From positions 35,578 through 99,577 of the forward strand of contig NZ_CP104168.1 of NCBI RefSeq assembly GCF_029982035.1: DNA of 64,000 bases, read 5' to 3'. The notes below the pieces were generated by a model. The model was given only the letters and a program-made list of their open reading frames with translations, was not told where the DNA came from and made no database searches. This document shows, piece after piece, positions 1 to 8,907 of this stretch. How positions within the stretch are numbered: the stretch's first letter is position 1; every line of letters begins with the position of its first letter. This DNA comes from Megaera polyxenophila. GTDB lineage: Bacteria > Pseudomonadota > Alphaproteobacteria > Rickettsiales > Rickettsiaceae. Made by a program: the position numbers and the translations under genes.

Positions 1-591
1 TTTACTTATTCCTGAACATTTAGCATTAGCAAACCTACCGAAACCTATTTCCATGTACTCACCACTGGGTAATACAACACCTAAATTACATATACTTTCT
101 GCTCTTTGAGGAATAGCTCCCCTAGTATCTCCTCTTTCAACGGCGTTGCCTATTATGCTAGTTTCTGGCAAACTCCCAGTAGGACTAAGAATAAAGTTAG
201 AGTTTTTTGATTTTAGAAATTCTACTACTTGAATTTGCGTTACTCCCGATTCTATAGTAATATATCCAAGGCTCTCATTAAACTCTATAATTTGATTCAT
301 TTTTCCTAAATTAAGGATAAAACTATTGCTCTCTACAGGTACGGTGCCCCCTAATCCTATATTAAGTCCTGTACTCAAGGGATAAAGTTTAATGTTATAT
401 TGGTATGCAATATTAATGCATTGTTGCACTTGCTCTTTGCTATTAGGATATAATACTCCTTGTACTTTTTGATTAGTAGCAAATGTCGTGTTTTCAAATT
501 TGTTACATTGCTCTCTAGATATTGTCACGTTATCTATACCTAACGCGTTAGTAAAATCCTGAATGGCATGTAAAACATTCTGTTGTGTCAT
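1..591 (-). CDS. FAD-binding oxidoreductase, N-terminal 197 residues (runs off window)
   Basis: Translating the minus strand from the ATG at 589-591 gives an uninterrupted frame to base 1. Residues about 40-160 look like a FAD_binding_4 (PCMH-type) domain: a KLYPLSTG/IGLGG stretch near residues 68-82, then an ITIESGVT-like strand and an ERGDTRG segment near 151-157. That arrangement recalls the 4-cresol dehydrogenase / vanillyl-alcohol oxidase group of flavoproteins, which oxidise phenolic or hydroxylated substrates. The substrate cannot be deduced because the C-terminal half is outside the window. No signal peptide is visible, so it is probably cytoplasmic. It lies in the same orientation as the LysE-type exporter upstream. 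Family level is fairly sure, function is inference. Confidence 0.75.
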   Translation of the reverse strand, partial: MTQQNVLHAIQDFTNALGIDNVTISREQCNKFENTTFATNQKVQGVLYPNSKEQVQQCINIAYQYNIKLYPLSTGLNIGLGGTVPVESNSFILNLGKMNQIIEFNESLGYITIESGVTQIQVVEFLKSKNSNFILSPTGSLPETSIIGNAVERGDTRGAIPQRAESICNLGVVLPSGEYMEIGFGRFANAKCSGISK

Positions 592-835
592 ATATTTAAA
601 TATTCTCTACAATTATGGAATAAAATAGCTTTGCGTACTAAGTGCGCTTTACCAAATTGTGTAGATTAAGCGTCTTTTTATCTACTTTTAAGACTTAACC
701 TTTAATTATATAAAAATCAACCACTTTTATCTGGAAGATGAAAGTTTGAGGTTCTGTCGCATCTGTTGTCAACGAGTTTGGAATGTGTTATAATGGGAGA
801 AATATCATAAATCATAATATGTACTTCTAATAATC
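592..835. other. Intergenic stretch with IS debris
   Basis: No gene is visible. Bases 717-749 match the end of the IS200-A element (minus orientation, with its CATCT...AGATGAAAG hairpin), and 750-761 is the 12-bp end GGTTCTGTCGCA seen at the tips of the IS6 copies in this window. The two scars abut, so an IS6-type end was joined to an IS200-A end here and the bodies were lost. An imperfect hairpin (TTAAGCGTCT / AAGACTTAA) at about 667-700 could be a terminator. Confidence 0.5.
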
Positions 836-1453
836 TTAAGCTAATAATAGCATTTTAATACCGAAAGCGATAAATAATATGCCAGCTAATATTTGTAATA
901 GCTTACTAAATCTCTCGACATAAACGAATATTGTTTTTGTAGAAGCTAAAAATGCTACGGTATAAAACCATAGGGTGCCTAATAGAACTATTTCAACCCA
1001 GTATAGTAATTGAGAAAACCAAGATGAGTTTGGCTCAATTATAAGTGACATTACGCTTATAAAAAAGGTAAAAGCAAAGGGATTCAAGAGTTCAAGTGTA
1101 AAGGCCTCTAAGAAGAAATTATTTTTTTTCTTAACTGTTCTTAGAGAATTTCTTATTTTAACTTCATCAAACGCATCGGCTAAAAAAATAGATTTTGCTC
1201 CTAAAAAAACTAAGAATAAAGCACAAAATATTTTTAGCACTTGAAGAAATATTGGATAAGCTTCTATCATGTCTAAACAAAGTAAGATACTACCAGCCTG
1301 TACAGCAATTCCTGTAACAATCCCTGCACAAGCTTGATAACTAGCATTTCGAGAGTGAATAATTCCATTTTGAATTATTAATGATAATGATGGGCCTGGA
1401 GTGATTATTCCTAGTAAGTAAGCAGCAGCTAGTTCTACAAACTGATATATCAT
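836..1453 (-). CDS. LysE/RhtB-family amino-acid exporter
   Basis: The 205-residue protein is hydrophobic throughout, with about five to six predicted membrane helices, matching the usual 195-215 residues of LysE/RhtB exporters. The N-terminus carries the family-typical GIITPGPSL segment (residues ~15-23), followed by a glycine-containing second helix and a FLGAKSIFL segment near residue 85. Members export amino acids or related metabolites across the inner membrane by proton exchange. The substrate cannot be read here. The gene shares orientation with the flavoprotein gene downstream, 244 bp away, and IS scars lie between them, so an operon is doubtful. It appears intact. Confidence 0.85.
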   Translation of the reverse strand: MIYQFVELAAAYLLGIITPGPSLSLIIQNGIIHSRNASYQACAGIVTGIAVQAGSILLCLDMIEAYPIFLQVLKIFCALFLVFLGAKSIFLADAFDEVKIRNSLRTVKKKNNFFLEAFTLELLNPFAFTFFISVMSLIIEPNSSWFSQLLYWVEIVLLGTLWFYTVAFLASTKTIFVYVERFSKLLQILAGILFIAFGIKMLLLA

Positions 1454-1611
1454 ATATATTCTGGTTCTTAAGTTCTAATGGGTTTCCACTATCATTTGTC
1501 CATGGGATATCCCAGAAAAAAGCAAATTTATTATGCATTATAATGCTTTCTTCTTTGCTTTGTAACTGTTTATAAAGGTTATTATTCTTTCTTGTACTCA
1601 AAGACTTAGAT

Positions 1612-2094
1612 CTATATAAGCCCTATACTAACTCCAATGTTACCTAAATTATCTTTATCCTCTGTTTCAAAACCTGCGTCTTCTAATAAATCAAGAAAAA
1701 CTTGTGTTTTTGAAACAGTAGCTTTAGGCTTAATTGGATCTAACTGCAAATCTAAATCATCTAAAATTAAGTTACCAACCCTATTTTCTATTATTTTTTC
1801 CTTTTTCTTATTCTTGTTTACTTTGTCCCTAATATTGAAAGTTCTATAAGGCAATGAAAACCTATCTTCTATATCAAAATTAAATTGATCTTCTGTAAAT
1901 GTATCATCCTCAGATTCATCAGATGAATCTCCTGCCATATCAGAAGCAGGTATATACATAGGAACATTAACTAAAAATTTAACTACCTTTGTTTGAGAGA
2001 AAACAGTAATAGCTAAATGATTTACTTGCTCTATAAGAACAGAAACTGCATCATCATCTGTCTTACCAAAAGTATCATTATTGTTTTTAGACAT
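1612..2094 (-). CDS. Hypothetical acidic protein, 160 aa
   Basis: No family was recognised. A purine-rich site (AGGGAGT) sits just before the ATG, supporting translation. Features visible: an acidic Ser/Asp/Glu-rich stretch near residues 55-70, a Lys-rich patch near 93-100 and no obvious membrane helix or signal peptide, so it is probably cytoplasmic or secreted by a non-Sec route. Between it and the exporter gene (1454-1611) is a short overlapping frame of uncertain reality. Downstream of its promoter region lies an IS200-B insertion at 2177. Confidence 0.55.
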   Translation of the reverse strand: MSKNNNDTFGKTDDDAVSVLIEQVNHLAITVFSQTKVVKFLVNVPMYIPASDMAGDSSDESEDDTFTEDQFNFDIEDRFSLPYRTFNIRDKVNKNKKKEKIIENRVGNLILDDLDLQLDPIKPKATVSKTQVFLDLLEDAGFETEDKDNLGNIGVSIGLI

Positions 2095-2176
2095 ATTATT
2101 ACTCCCTATTTAAATATAATGAATACTAATTATTATCAAGTAGCTTAAAGTCAAGAAAATCCAATAGTTTAAAAGT

Positions 2177-2762
2177 ATCAATTACTACCGGCTAAAGCCG
2201 GTAGTTTGGTCAACGCTTGCAAAGCGGATTAAAAGCGTAAACGCTAAAACTCCGATATTTTAAAATCATCTCTCTTATGATACATTTCTTGTTCCTCTAT
2301 GTATTTTTGCACTTCATTTGAGTTCACATTACCAACCGTAACAACAAAATACCCCCTAGCCCAGAGATGTTGACCCCAGTAGCGTTTTCTCAGTAATTCA
2401 AATTCTTGCAGTAATTTCCGACTGCTTTTTCCCTTAATGTATTGTACTGCCTTTGATACGGAAATACTTGGGGGTATCGACAGTAGTAAATGCATGTGAT
2501 CTGGACTCATGCTGCCACTTGCTATGTCTATGTAATTTGCCGCACATATTTCTCTAATAATTTCTCTAGTTCTATCAGCTACTTGTCCGGTTAGAACTCT
2601 GTATCTGTATTTCGTACAAAATACTACATGGTACTTCAGATCATATATACTGTGCGAACCTTTTCTATATTCCATAAGCTACATCTCCTCTTCTCTAGTA
2701 ACTTATAATACTAAAGTGTTCGACTAAAGGCGAGGGTGTTAACCCTATCCCACTTAACTACA
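2177..2762 (-). mobile_element. IS200/IS605-type element, lineage B, copy 1 (intact)
   Basis: The 586-bp unit has one tnpA, a left-end hairpin (CCTCGCCTTTAGTCGAAC) and a right-end hairpin (CTACCGGCTTTAGCCGGTAG). It is bounded on the tnpA-5' side by TTTA, and no target duplication is seen, as expected for single-strand HUH transposition. At least eight further full or partial copies occur in the window, so the ends are well defined by comparison. Confidence 0.88.
2244..2675 (-). CDS. tnpA: IS200-type HUH transposase TnpA, lineage B (143 aa)
   Basis: This is a single-domain Y1 transposase of the usual ~140-150 residues. The HUH pair is seen as DHMHLLL (residues ~75-81), and the likely catalytic tyrosine is in VQKYIEEQ near the C-terminus. 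It nicks and rejoins single-stranded IS ends recognised through subterminal hairpins. This copy belongs to a sub-lineage with Met between the two histidines, shared with the copies at 6725 and 59616, whereas the others have Val. A good AGGAGATG ribosome site precedes the ATG. The frame is intact. Confidence 0.92.
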   Translation of the reverse strand: MEYRKGSHSIYDLKYHVVFCTKYRYRVLTGQVADRTREIIREICAANYIDIASGSMSPDHMHLLLSIPPSISVSKAVQYIKGKSSRKLLQEFELLRKRYWGQHLWARGYFVVTVGNVNSNEVQKYIEEQEMYHKRDDFKISEF

Positions 2763-2769
2763 TAAAATA

Positions 2770-2955
2770 CTACATCAAAATAACAAAAAAGGTATTCTTT
2801 GAGCCAGAAGGAGAATTAATGCACAGTTATCTTGAAAAAGGTTAAATAGATAAGATATTTGCTTTGGTACAAGAGTTTAATAGTTTAAATAATCCTTCCA
2901 TTAACAAAATTGAACTAGATACCATTGCTAATTTACTTATACAAATTGCCAAGTA
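2770..2955 (+). pseudogene. Remnant of unknown gene with an internal stop
   Basis: A plus-strand frame reads YYIKITKKVFFEPEGELM, then HSYLEKG, a TAA, and continues in the same frame with IDKIFALVQEF through to IANLLIQIAK and a stop at 2955. The single in-frame stop and the IS200-B insertion just upstream suggest a broken gene. I do not recognise the family. The same sequence is mirrored at the right edge of the window (about 63817-64000). Confidence 0.35.
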
Positions 2956-2992
2956 ATGACTCTAGGCTTTATCTAGACATAATCGTTACAAA

Positions 2993-3204
2993 TGCCAAGT
3001 ACAACAAAATATAAGCTATCCATTATAGAGACTATTTCGCTAATTTCTTATTTTAAGCCTGAGGGTAGGGAACGTGTAATAATGGCCATCTGATGTCTTT
3101 TGTTAAAAAGAATAAAGGAACTTATACTGGAAAATCTTAAACTCAGACAAACTATCAAGTCAGATAATGTCAGTGCTCACGCAGTTAGATTATTAGCCAA
3201 ATAA
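2993..3204 (+). pseudogene. Short unknown ORF split by a TGA
   Basis: The frame starts MPSTTKYKLSIIETISLI, runs through SYFKPEGRERVIMAI, meets TGA at about 3089, and resumes in the same frame with KRIKELILENLKLRQTIK to SAHAVRLLAK and TAA at 3204. Its helical Lys/Leu-rich C-terminus ends right at the IS200-C end. No family recognised. A mirrored copy is at about 63568-63780. Confidence 0.3.
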
Positions 3205-3727
3205 AAGAAATCCCCGCCGCAAGCAGCTGGGTATTTTAGAAGAAAGCTAACTGGTGATCCTCATGCAGCTTCTTATATTCCTTGCCTTGATTTTTTACGT
3301 ATTTTCCTATCATATTCTCATTTCCATGCTTACCTACTGTACTCGTAAAATATCCATCAGTCCAAAATTCTCCACCCCATAATTGTTTCTTTACATATGG
3401 GCATAGTCAGAATATTTGACGAGCCGTAACACTTTTAATTGTCGTTACTATTTTTGTTACGCTATAGGTTGGTACGGATTGTACTAAAAAATGCACATGA
3501 TCCTCGTCAGTTCCTATTTCTAAAAATTTTATCTGATATCTCTTATCTATATCTAAACATACTTCTCGTAATACTTGGTCGACTGATACATCAAATACCA
3601 CTCGGCGATATTTTGCCAGACATACCATGTGATACAGCAACACGGTCACATTGTGACTTTTATGTATATATTTGCTCATTCCTCCATATTACGCCGCAAG
3701 CGGCGGGGAATATACCCAAAAGAGATT
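3203..3727 (-). mobile_element. IS200/IS605-type element, lineage C, copy 1
   Basis: Boundaries are set by comparison with the copies at 29308-29843 and 63046-63571. One end has the palindrome CCCCGCCGCAAGCAGCTGGG, the other GCCGCAAGCGGCGGGG, typical subterminal hairpins of IS200/IS605 ends. The transposase inside is interrupted by a stop codon, so this copy could move only in trans. Confidence 0.75.
3236..3679 (-). pseudogene. IS200-type transposase TnpA, lineage C, nonsense-mutated
   Basis: The 148-codon frame reads as a Y1 transposase with HUH motif DEDHVHFLVQ and a C-terminal IGKYVKNQG segment holding the likely catalytic tyrosine. After TARQIF there is a TGA where the intact copy at 29352 has CGA (Arg), so the protein stops at about 90 residues, before the catalytic Tyr. 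The right-arm copy at 63093 has the identical stop, so the mutation predates duplication. Confidence 0.85.
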
Positions 3728-3850
3728 GAATAGAATCCCATGGATCACTAGTTTAATCCCGTTAGGAGTTTGTATATGGCTTTTTCTTTCGAGTGCTTTT
3801 ATATATTTATTTTTAAGTTTGTGATTAATTTTTACTGGTCTACCGGTTTA

Positions 3851-4445
3851 TAGTCCCTTTGGTGGTGAAAACCTCCATCTTCCAGATGGAAAAGCTTTAG
3901 CTTGTCTAATGCGCCATGATGCGGTAGCATCATAAGTCTATGACTTACTATAACAAAAGATCACATTCAGTTTTTTATCATCGTTATCATATAGTATGGA
4001 TAACGAAATATCGCTATAAGGTACTTACTTACGACATAAAAAAACGTGTTCGGGAACTAGTGTTACAGGTAGCTGAGGAAATGAGTATAAAGATAGAAAA
4101 TGGCGTTGTATCAAGCGACCATGTCCATATATTTGCAAATATTCCTCCGCATATTAAAATTAGTGAATTTGTTCAGAAAGCTAAGGGAAGATCATCTAAA
4201 AGAATACAGGAAGAATTTCCGATACTAAAAAAGAAATACTGGGGTAGACATTTATGGGGCAGAGGATACTTCAGTTCAACTAGCGGTAATGTTACAGATG
4301 ATATGATTAACGAATATATCAACAAACACACTGACGCTCATGAGACCGACTTTACTTCAAATATTAGGCTAGAATGAGCTTTAGCTTGATAAGCGACTTC
4401 TAGTCGCAAAGATCAAACTTTCATCTCTCAGATGAAAGTGGTTGA
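3851..4445 (+). mobile_element. IS200/IS605-type element, lineage A, copy 1 (595 bp, intact)
   Basis: The element starts TAGTCCCTTTGG directly after TTTA and ends AAAGTGGTTGA, with a left-end imperfect hairpin around CCATCTTCCAGATGG and a right-end hairpin CTTTCATCTCTCAGATGAAAG. Five other complete 595-bp copies with the same ends and the same TTTA neighbour are in the window (11040, 14516, 18666, 46606, 62328). Confidence 0.92.
3940..4377 (+). CDS. tnpA: IS200-type HUH transposase TnpA, lineage A (145 aa)
   Basis: Full-length Y1 transposase. The HUH motif reads SSDHVHIFANIPP (residues ~62-74), a YWGRHLWGRGYF segment follows near 103-114, and the candidate nucleophile is in MINEYINKH near residue 128. 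All six intact lineage-A copies encode the same protein, which implies very recent spread. The start is the ATG of MTYYNKRSH, close behind the left-end hairpin. There is no second (TnpB/IscB) gene, so this is an IS200-like solo tnpA element. Confidence 0.93.
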   Translation: MTYYNKRSHSVFYHRYHIVWITKYRYKVLTYDIKKRVRELVLQVAEEMSIKIENGVVSSDHVHIFANIPPHIKISEFVQKAKGRSSKRIQEEFPILKKKYWGRHLWGRGYFSSTSGNVTDDMINEYINKHTDAHETDFTSNIRLE

Positions 4446-4524
4446 TTTATGGCAACATAAGAACTTACGGTATTAACTAAATCACTTTATTCACTATCAT
4501 TAAGTAAGATCGGTATTAACGAGT

Positions 4525-5697
4525 ATGTCCGCTAAACAATTTATAACCATCCTAATTATCGAGATTTTATCAGGCATTGAAATTGATATACTAGTTCCGA
4601 GCTTTCCGGATTTGCGGCAAGCGTTTACGCTCTCTCCATTTATGGTTGAATTATTACTCGGCTTAAATTTTATGGCTCATTGCGTTACCACTTTTATAGT
4701 AGGCAATTTAGGCGATAAATACGGAAGAAGACCCGTTATTTTAGTGGGGCTGTTAATCTTTATAATCGGCAGTGGGATCTGTGTATGTGCGAATAGCTAT
4801 GTAGGTTTATTATTCGGCAGATTATTACAGGGAGTAGGTATTTCAGGACCATCGGTATTGTGCTATTTATTGGTTTCGGATAGTGTTGCTCCTGAAAATC
4901 AACAAAAAATGTTAAGTATGATTAATGGCACTATTACTCTATCCATTGCTACTGCACCTATAATAGGTAGTTATATAAATTTATTTTTTCAGTGGCGTGG
5001 TAATTTTATAGCGCTTTTAGTTTTAAGTGTCATATGCTTAATATTGAGCCTTCTATTTATTCCTAAAACCAGTAGTTCTCATGTTTACTCATCTACTTCA
5101 AGTAAGTATTTAGATATTTTAAAATCTAAAAAAGCATGTTATTATATTTTAACTATATGTTTTTTAACTCAACCATACTGGGTATTCATAGGGATTGCAC
5201 CTATCATTTATATTGAAGGATTCGGGGCTTCGCTTGAAGAATTCGGGATATATCAAGCGGTAATGTTAAGCGTTTTCGGTGTATTAAGTCTTGCTAGTAA
5301 TTACTTATTGAATAAATTCAGCGCCAAGAACTGTCTTATATTTAGTTTAACTTGCTTGGTACTTTTTCTGCTTGTATCTATTGTGCTAATAATTAGTAAT
5401 ACCCGCAACGCTTTGATATTTAGTGCCGTCATGCAACTTTTTGCCATAGGTTCCGTATTTCCATTACACAAGTTATGGCCAGAGGCATTTGAAGTTATAC
5501 CAGAAGCTAAAGCACATATATCTGCTTTAATTTTATCTACTAGATTAATTACCACTGCACTTGGTCTGCAAATTGCCGGTTATTTTTACCGCGGCAATGC
5601 TAGTTCTACTATTTTGGTTATGTGCTTTGGTCTACTATTATTTTTTATAGTCGGAGCTCAAGTTTTTAACAAAGATAAAAAATTGCTATTAAAATAG
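4525..5697 (+). CDS. Bcr/CflA-type MFS drug-resistance transporter
   Basis: The 390-residue protein has about 12 hydrophobic segments, the usual length for the Bcr/CflA (DHA1) multidrug efflux branch. The N-terminal helix contains EIDILVPSFPDL, resembling the D-YLP-LP pattern of this branch, and the loop between helices 2 and 3 has the MFS signature GNLGDKYGRRPVIL (residues ~61-74). Helix 4 has GRLLQGVGISGPSV. It should act as an inner-membrane proton antiporter exporting small drugs or metabolites; the substrate is unknown. No strong Shine-Dalgarno is seen. An IS200-A ends 79 bp upstream and an IS6 begins 35 bp downstream. The right-arm copy (61074-62248) is frameshifted, so this is the only complete copy. 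Confidence 0.88.
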   Translation: MSAKQFITILIIEILSGIEIDILVPSFPDLRQAFTLSPFMVELLLGLNFMAHCVTTFIVGNLGDKYGRRPVILVGLLIFIIGSGICVCANSYVGLLFGRLLQGVGISGPSVLCYLLVSDSVAPENQQKMLSMINGTITLSIATAPIIGSYINLFFQWRGNFIALLVLSVICLILSLLFIPKTSSSHVYSSTSSKYLDILKSKKACYYILTICFLTQPYWVFIGIAPIIYIEGFGASLEEFGIYQAVMLSVFGVLSLASNYLLNKFSAKNCLIFSLTCLVLFLLVSIVLIISNTRNALIFSAVMQLFAIGSVFPLHKLWPEAFEVIPEAKAHISALILSTRLITTALGLQIAGYFYRGNASSTILVMCFGLLLFFIVGAQVFNKDKKLLLK

Positions 5698-5732
5698 CTG
5701 ATCGTGCTTGTATTGCTTTGGGGATAAAATGA

Positions 5733-6475
5733 GGTTCTGTCGCACGTGTTGCCAGCAAGCTTTAAATTAGATATACTGAGTTAAAAAATTATCAGAATAC
5801 CCTTTCACATTTCCCCGAAACTACACAAATATTTCAAAGGATTTTGTTCTTCACCAGAGATAATAATGTTATTTGTTTATATGAAGTGTAGATTCTCTTT
5901 AAGCTATAGGGATTTAGAGGAAATAGCTGGTATAAGGGGTGCTACAATAGACCACGCTACGCTGCAAAGGTGGGTCATAAAGTTTGCGTCCTTAATAGAC
6001 ATGCGAGTGAGAAAATATAAGAAGCCTGTAGGTAATAGCTGGAGAATGGATGAGACTTATATTAAAGTAAATGGAAGTTGGGTTTATTTATACCGAGCAG
6101 TAGACTCACTTGGTAATACCATAGAGTTTTTACTAAGAAAGTATAGAGACGCAGAGGCTGCTAAAGCATTTTTTCGCAAAGCTTTCAAGAATAATGAGCA
6201 TCCAAAGAAAGTAACAATTGATAAAAGCGGTAGCAATATATCCGCACTTAATAGCGCCAATAAAGTTTTGCCGGAAGACAAGCAAATAGAGGTGCGTCAA
6301 GTGCAATATCTCAACAATATTATAGAGCAGGATCATAGATTTATTAAGAAGCGAACTAAGCCAATGCTTGGCTTTAAAAGCTTTTGAGAATTTTAAAATG
6401 TTAATGGCGGCATAACGTCCACAATCTGAGTTTTACTTCAAAAACACATTCCTCAAATATAGATGCGACAGAGCC
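5733..6475 (+). mobile_element. IS6-family element, copy A (internally deleted)
   Basis: Ends are GGTTCTGTCGCA and its inverted partner TGCGACAGAGCC (one mismatch). The enclosed DDE transposase lacks its start codon (ATA in place of ATG near 5797 in comparison with the 32945 copy) and its C-terminal ~30 codons. Flanks show no 8-bp target duplication, so the surroundings have recombined. Confidence 0.8.
5866..6387 (+). pseudogene. IS6-family DDE transposase, 3'-deleted
   Basis: The frame carries RMDETYIKVNG (first Asp), YLYRAVDSLGNT, TIDKSGSN (second Asp) and YLNNIIEQDHRFIK (Glu), the IS6/IS26 signature. After MLGFKSF the frame ends at TGA because about 90 bp are missing relative to the copy at 11635-12164, which continues to the natural C-terminus. 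The N-terminal HTH part starts at an internal ATG. The same deletion is in the mirrored copy at 60383, so it is ancestral to the arms. Confidence 0.85.
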
Positions 6476-6481
6476 AGTGAT

Positions 6482-6657
6482 CTCCTGAGGTACAAAACAA
6501 ATTGCGACAATTAGCAGGGACACCCGGTACGACAAAAAGTGAATTACCTAAGGTCGATAATACTAACGTAAAAGCCGGTAATAATAATACCAACAAACTA
6601 CATAAGCCAAAACTGAATCAAAACGAATCAGAAAAAAACTCAAAGCAATTGAATTGC
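6482..6657 (+). pseudogene. Low-complexity fragment of an unknown protein
   Basis: A plus-strand frame begins after a TGA at 6478-6480 inside the IS6 junction and reads SPEVQNKLRQLAGTPGTT, then a Lys/Asn-rich tail (KAGNNNTNKLHKPKLNQNES), until it runs into IS200-B at 6658. With both ends cut by IS elements this looks like an internal or C-terminal piece of a larger polar protein. No family recognised. Mirrored at 60115-60290. Confidence 0.35.
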
Positions 6658-7242
6658 ATCAATTACTACCGGCTAAAGCCGGTAGTTTGGTCAACGCTTG
6701 CAAAGCGGATTAAAAGCGTAAACGCTAAAACTCCGATATTTTAAAATCATCTCTCTTATGATGCATTTCTTGTTCCTCTATGTATTTTTGCACTTCATTT
6801 GAGTTCACATTACCAACCGTAACAACAAAATACCCCCTAGCCCAGAGATGTTGACCCCAGTAGCGTTTTCTCAGTAATTCAAATTCTTGCAGTAATTTCC
6901 GACTGCTTTTTCCCTTAATGTATTGTACTGCCTTTGATACGGAAATACTTGGGGGTATCGACAGTAGTAAATGCATGTGATCTGGACTCATGCTGCCACT
7001 TGCTATGTCTATGTAATTTGCTGCACATATTTCTCTAATAATTTCTCTAGTTCTATCAGCTACTTGTCCGGTTAGAACTCTGTATCTGTATTTCGTACAA
7101 AATACTACATGGTACTTCAGATCATATATACTGTGGAACCTTTTCTATATTCCATAAGCTACATCTCCTCTTCTCTAGTAACTTATAATACTAAAGTGTT
7201 CGACTAAAGGCGAGGGTGTTAACCCTATCCCACTTAACTACA
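6658..7242 (-). mobile_element. IS200/IS605-type element, lineage B, copy 2
   Basis: Same ends and TTTA neighbour as copy 1, 1 bp shorter. The mirror copy at 59529-60114 lacks the deletion, so the loss happened after duplication or is a sequencing error in the left arm. Confidence 0.85.
6725..7155 (-). pseudogene. TnpA lineage B, 1-bp deletion near the N-terminus
   Basis: One C is missing in the GTGCGAACC context (codons 7-8), which throws the start codon out of frame; the rest from the internal Met at 6991 is intact with the DHMHLLL HUH motif and VQKYIEEQ. The mirrored gene at 59616 is full length. Confidence 0.8.
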
Positions 7243-7452
7243 TAAAAAGAATTGACTTTCTTTGATTCACAATTATCATCAGTAACACACATTAACAAAA
7301 CAAGATAAGCCACCTATCGGTGGCAGCTTAAAAGAAGATACTCTTGACCGATAAATATTTATGGAGGATTATAATACTGGTATTTGATTTGTTTTAACTT
7401 GAGTTATAAAGACTGAATGTTAGACATACATAAGATAATATATAATTGAGTT

Positions 7453-7707
7453 ATGAGTAACTTGCACTCTGAGCAGCATTTGGTCAATGAATTAGCGGTA
7501 AAAACTCTTAAGGCCATTTCTAAAGAGCAAGCAATTCCTTACAGCAGGATCAAAAAGATTTTTTCCGAAGGAGATAAGGAAATAGCCAAGGCTTTCTGGA
7601 TAATGTTGCGAAAAATATCTCCCAATCATAAGTATAATTCTGTTTACTATTGCCCTGATTGTAAAGAATTTGATTTAGAACGCAAAGGAAGAAAGATTCC
7701 TTGGTAA
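7453..7707 (+). CDS. Small ORF upstream of IS91-like transposase, 84 aa
   Basis: The 84-residue protein is not recognised. It is mostly helical in appearance, with SEQHLVNELAVKTLKAI at the start and a C-terminal YYCPDCKEFD segment that could bind a metal together with other cysteines. It is internal to the mobile unit and present in all three copies (frameshifted in the 59064 copy), so it is an element passenger or accessory gene. IS91 itself has a small ORF ahead of its transposase, which makes an accessory role plausible but unproven. Confidence 0.55.
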   Translation: MSNLHSEQHLVNELAVKTLKAISKEQAIPYSRIKKIFSEGDKEIAKAFWIMLRKISPNHKYNSVYYCPDCKEFDLERKGRKIPW

Positions 7708-7730
7708 GAAAACATTAACTATAAGTAATT

Positions 7731-8907
7731 TATGGAAATAGTCGGTAAAGGAATATCTATAAAACATATTTTTCTAGACCGTGGTAATTGGTCTCGATTT
7801 CGCTAAAAAATACGGCAAGCTAAGATACGGCATTATTTTCAACGTCACTAAAGTTATATCGTGTGGAACGAAATATTTAGGATTTAAACGTTATAGCTGC
7901 CGTGATTGTAACCGCAATAAATCGGTAGCATTCAGCTGTAAAGGTAGGTTTTGTTCTCGTTGTGGTAAGAAACAAACGGATCAATGGGTGAGTAAGGCTA
8001 GCAATGTTCTACCAAAAACACGATGGCAGCACATTACATTTACAATGCCGGACTCTTTATGGCCGATATTTTGGCTCAATCGTGATCTGTTTGGATTGAT
8101 TTCCGGTATTGCAGCAGGAATTATTAAGGAGATAGCAAAGAAAAATCTTGTGGTTGGTATATTTACTGCCTTACACACTTTCGGTAGAGATTTAAAACGC
8201 AATGTTCATATCCATTTATCGGTTACTTGCGGCGGTATAAATAGCAAAGGCAAGTGGCAAAAATTATTTTTTCCTGCCGAACCTATTAAAAAAATGTGGA
8301 GACATAGAGTCCTTGAGTTATTTCGCTTTCAATATATCTCAAGTAATTTGAAGTTGCCGTCCGCATATCAAAATGCTGAGAATTTTAATAACTGGATGAG
8401 TAGTTTATACGAAATCAGTTGGTATGTTTATTTACAAAAACCATCGGATGATCATAAACGCAACATAGAATATTTAGGGCGGTATATAAAACGCCCCCTA
8501 TTTCCGAGACAAGAATAGAAAATTACGACGGAAAGCAGGTAACGTTTAAATTTCTTGATCACTATAATAATACAATTGATCGCATAACTATGCCCGTGAT
8601 GCAGTTCATAGCTAGTCTGATTATGCATATACCAGATCGTTATTTTCGAATGATTAGGTATTACGGTTTTTTATCTAATAGAACTAGGGGCGTACAATTA
8701 CCTATCGTATATAAGGCAATTAATCAAATCGTTCATAAGAAAACTAAGCTCATTAGTTGGAGATTAATGATTTGGTTGAATTTTAAAATAGATCCTCTGT
8801 TTTGCTATAATTGCAATAAATGTATGAATCTGCGGCAAGTTTATTACGGTTTATCTCCGCCATTGTTATTAATAAGAATCAATGAATTATTATCAACGCC
8901 TAGATAA
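7731..8907 (+). pseudogene. IS91-family transposase, split by two conserved frameshifts
   Basis: Three overlapping frames together make an IS91-type protein. Frame 1 (7731-7799) gives the N-terminus up to GNWSRF. Frame 2 (7781-8518) has a zinc-binding region (CRDCNRNKS ... CSRCGKKQ), the HUH motif NVHIHLSVTCGG and YLGRYIKRP with the tyrosine region. Frame 3 (~8510-8907) gives ENYDGKQVTF, LIMHIPDRYFRMIRYYG and the C-terminus. The shifts are near TTTCGCTAAAAAA (7795-7807) and in the C-run at ~8493. All three copies share both shifts, so the copies descend from an already shifted gene or expression uses frameshifting. The left copy also lacks one codon (IAKKN versus IATKKN). Confidence 0.75.

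Noticed and set aside
1341..1601. 86-codon minus frame overlapping the LysE start
   Set aside because: More than a third overlaps the exporter N-terminus in another frame and the C-terminal part is translated shadow sequence; only the 5' part (FFWDIPWTNDSG) could be real, with no support.
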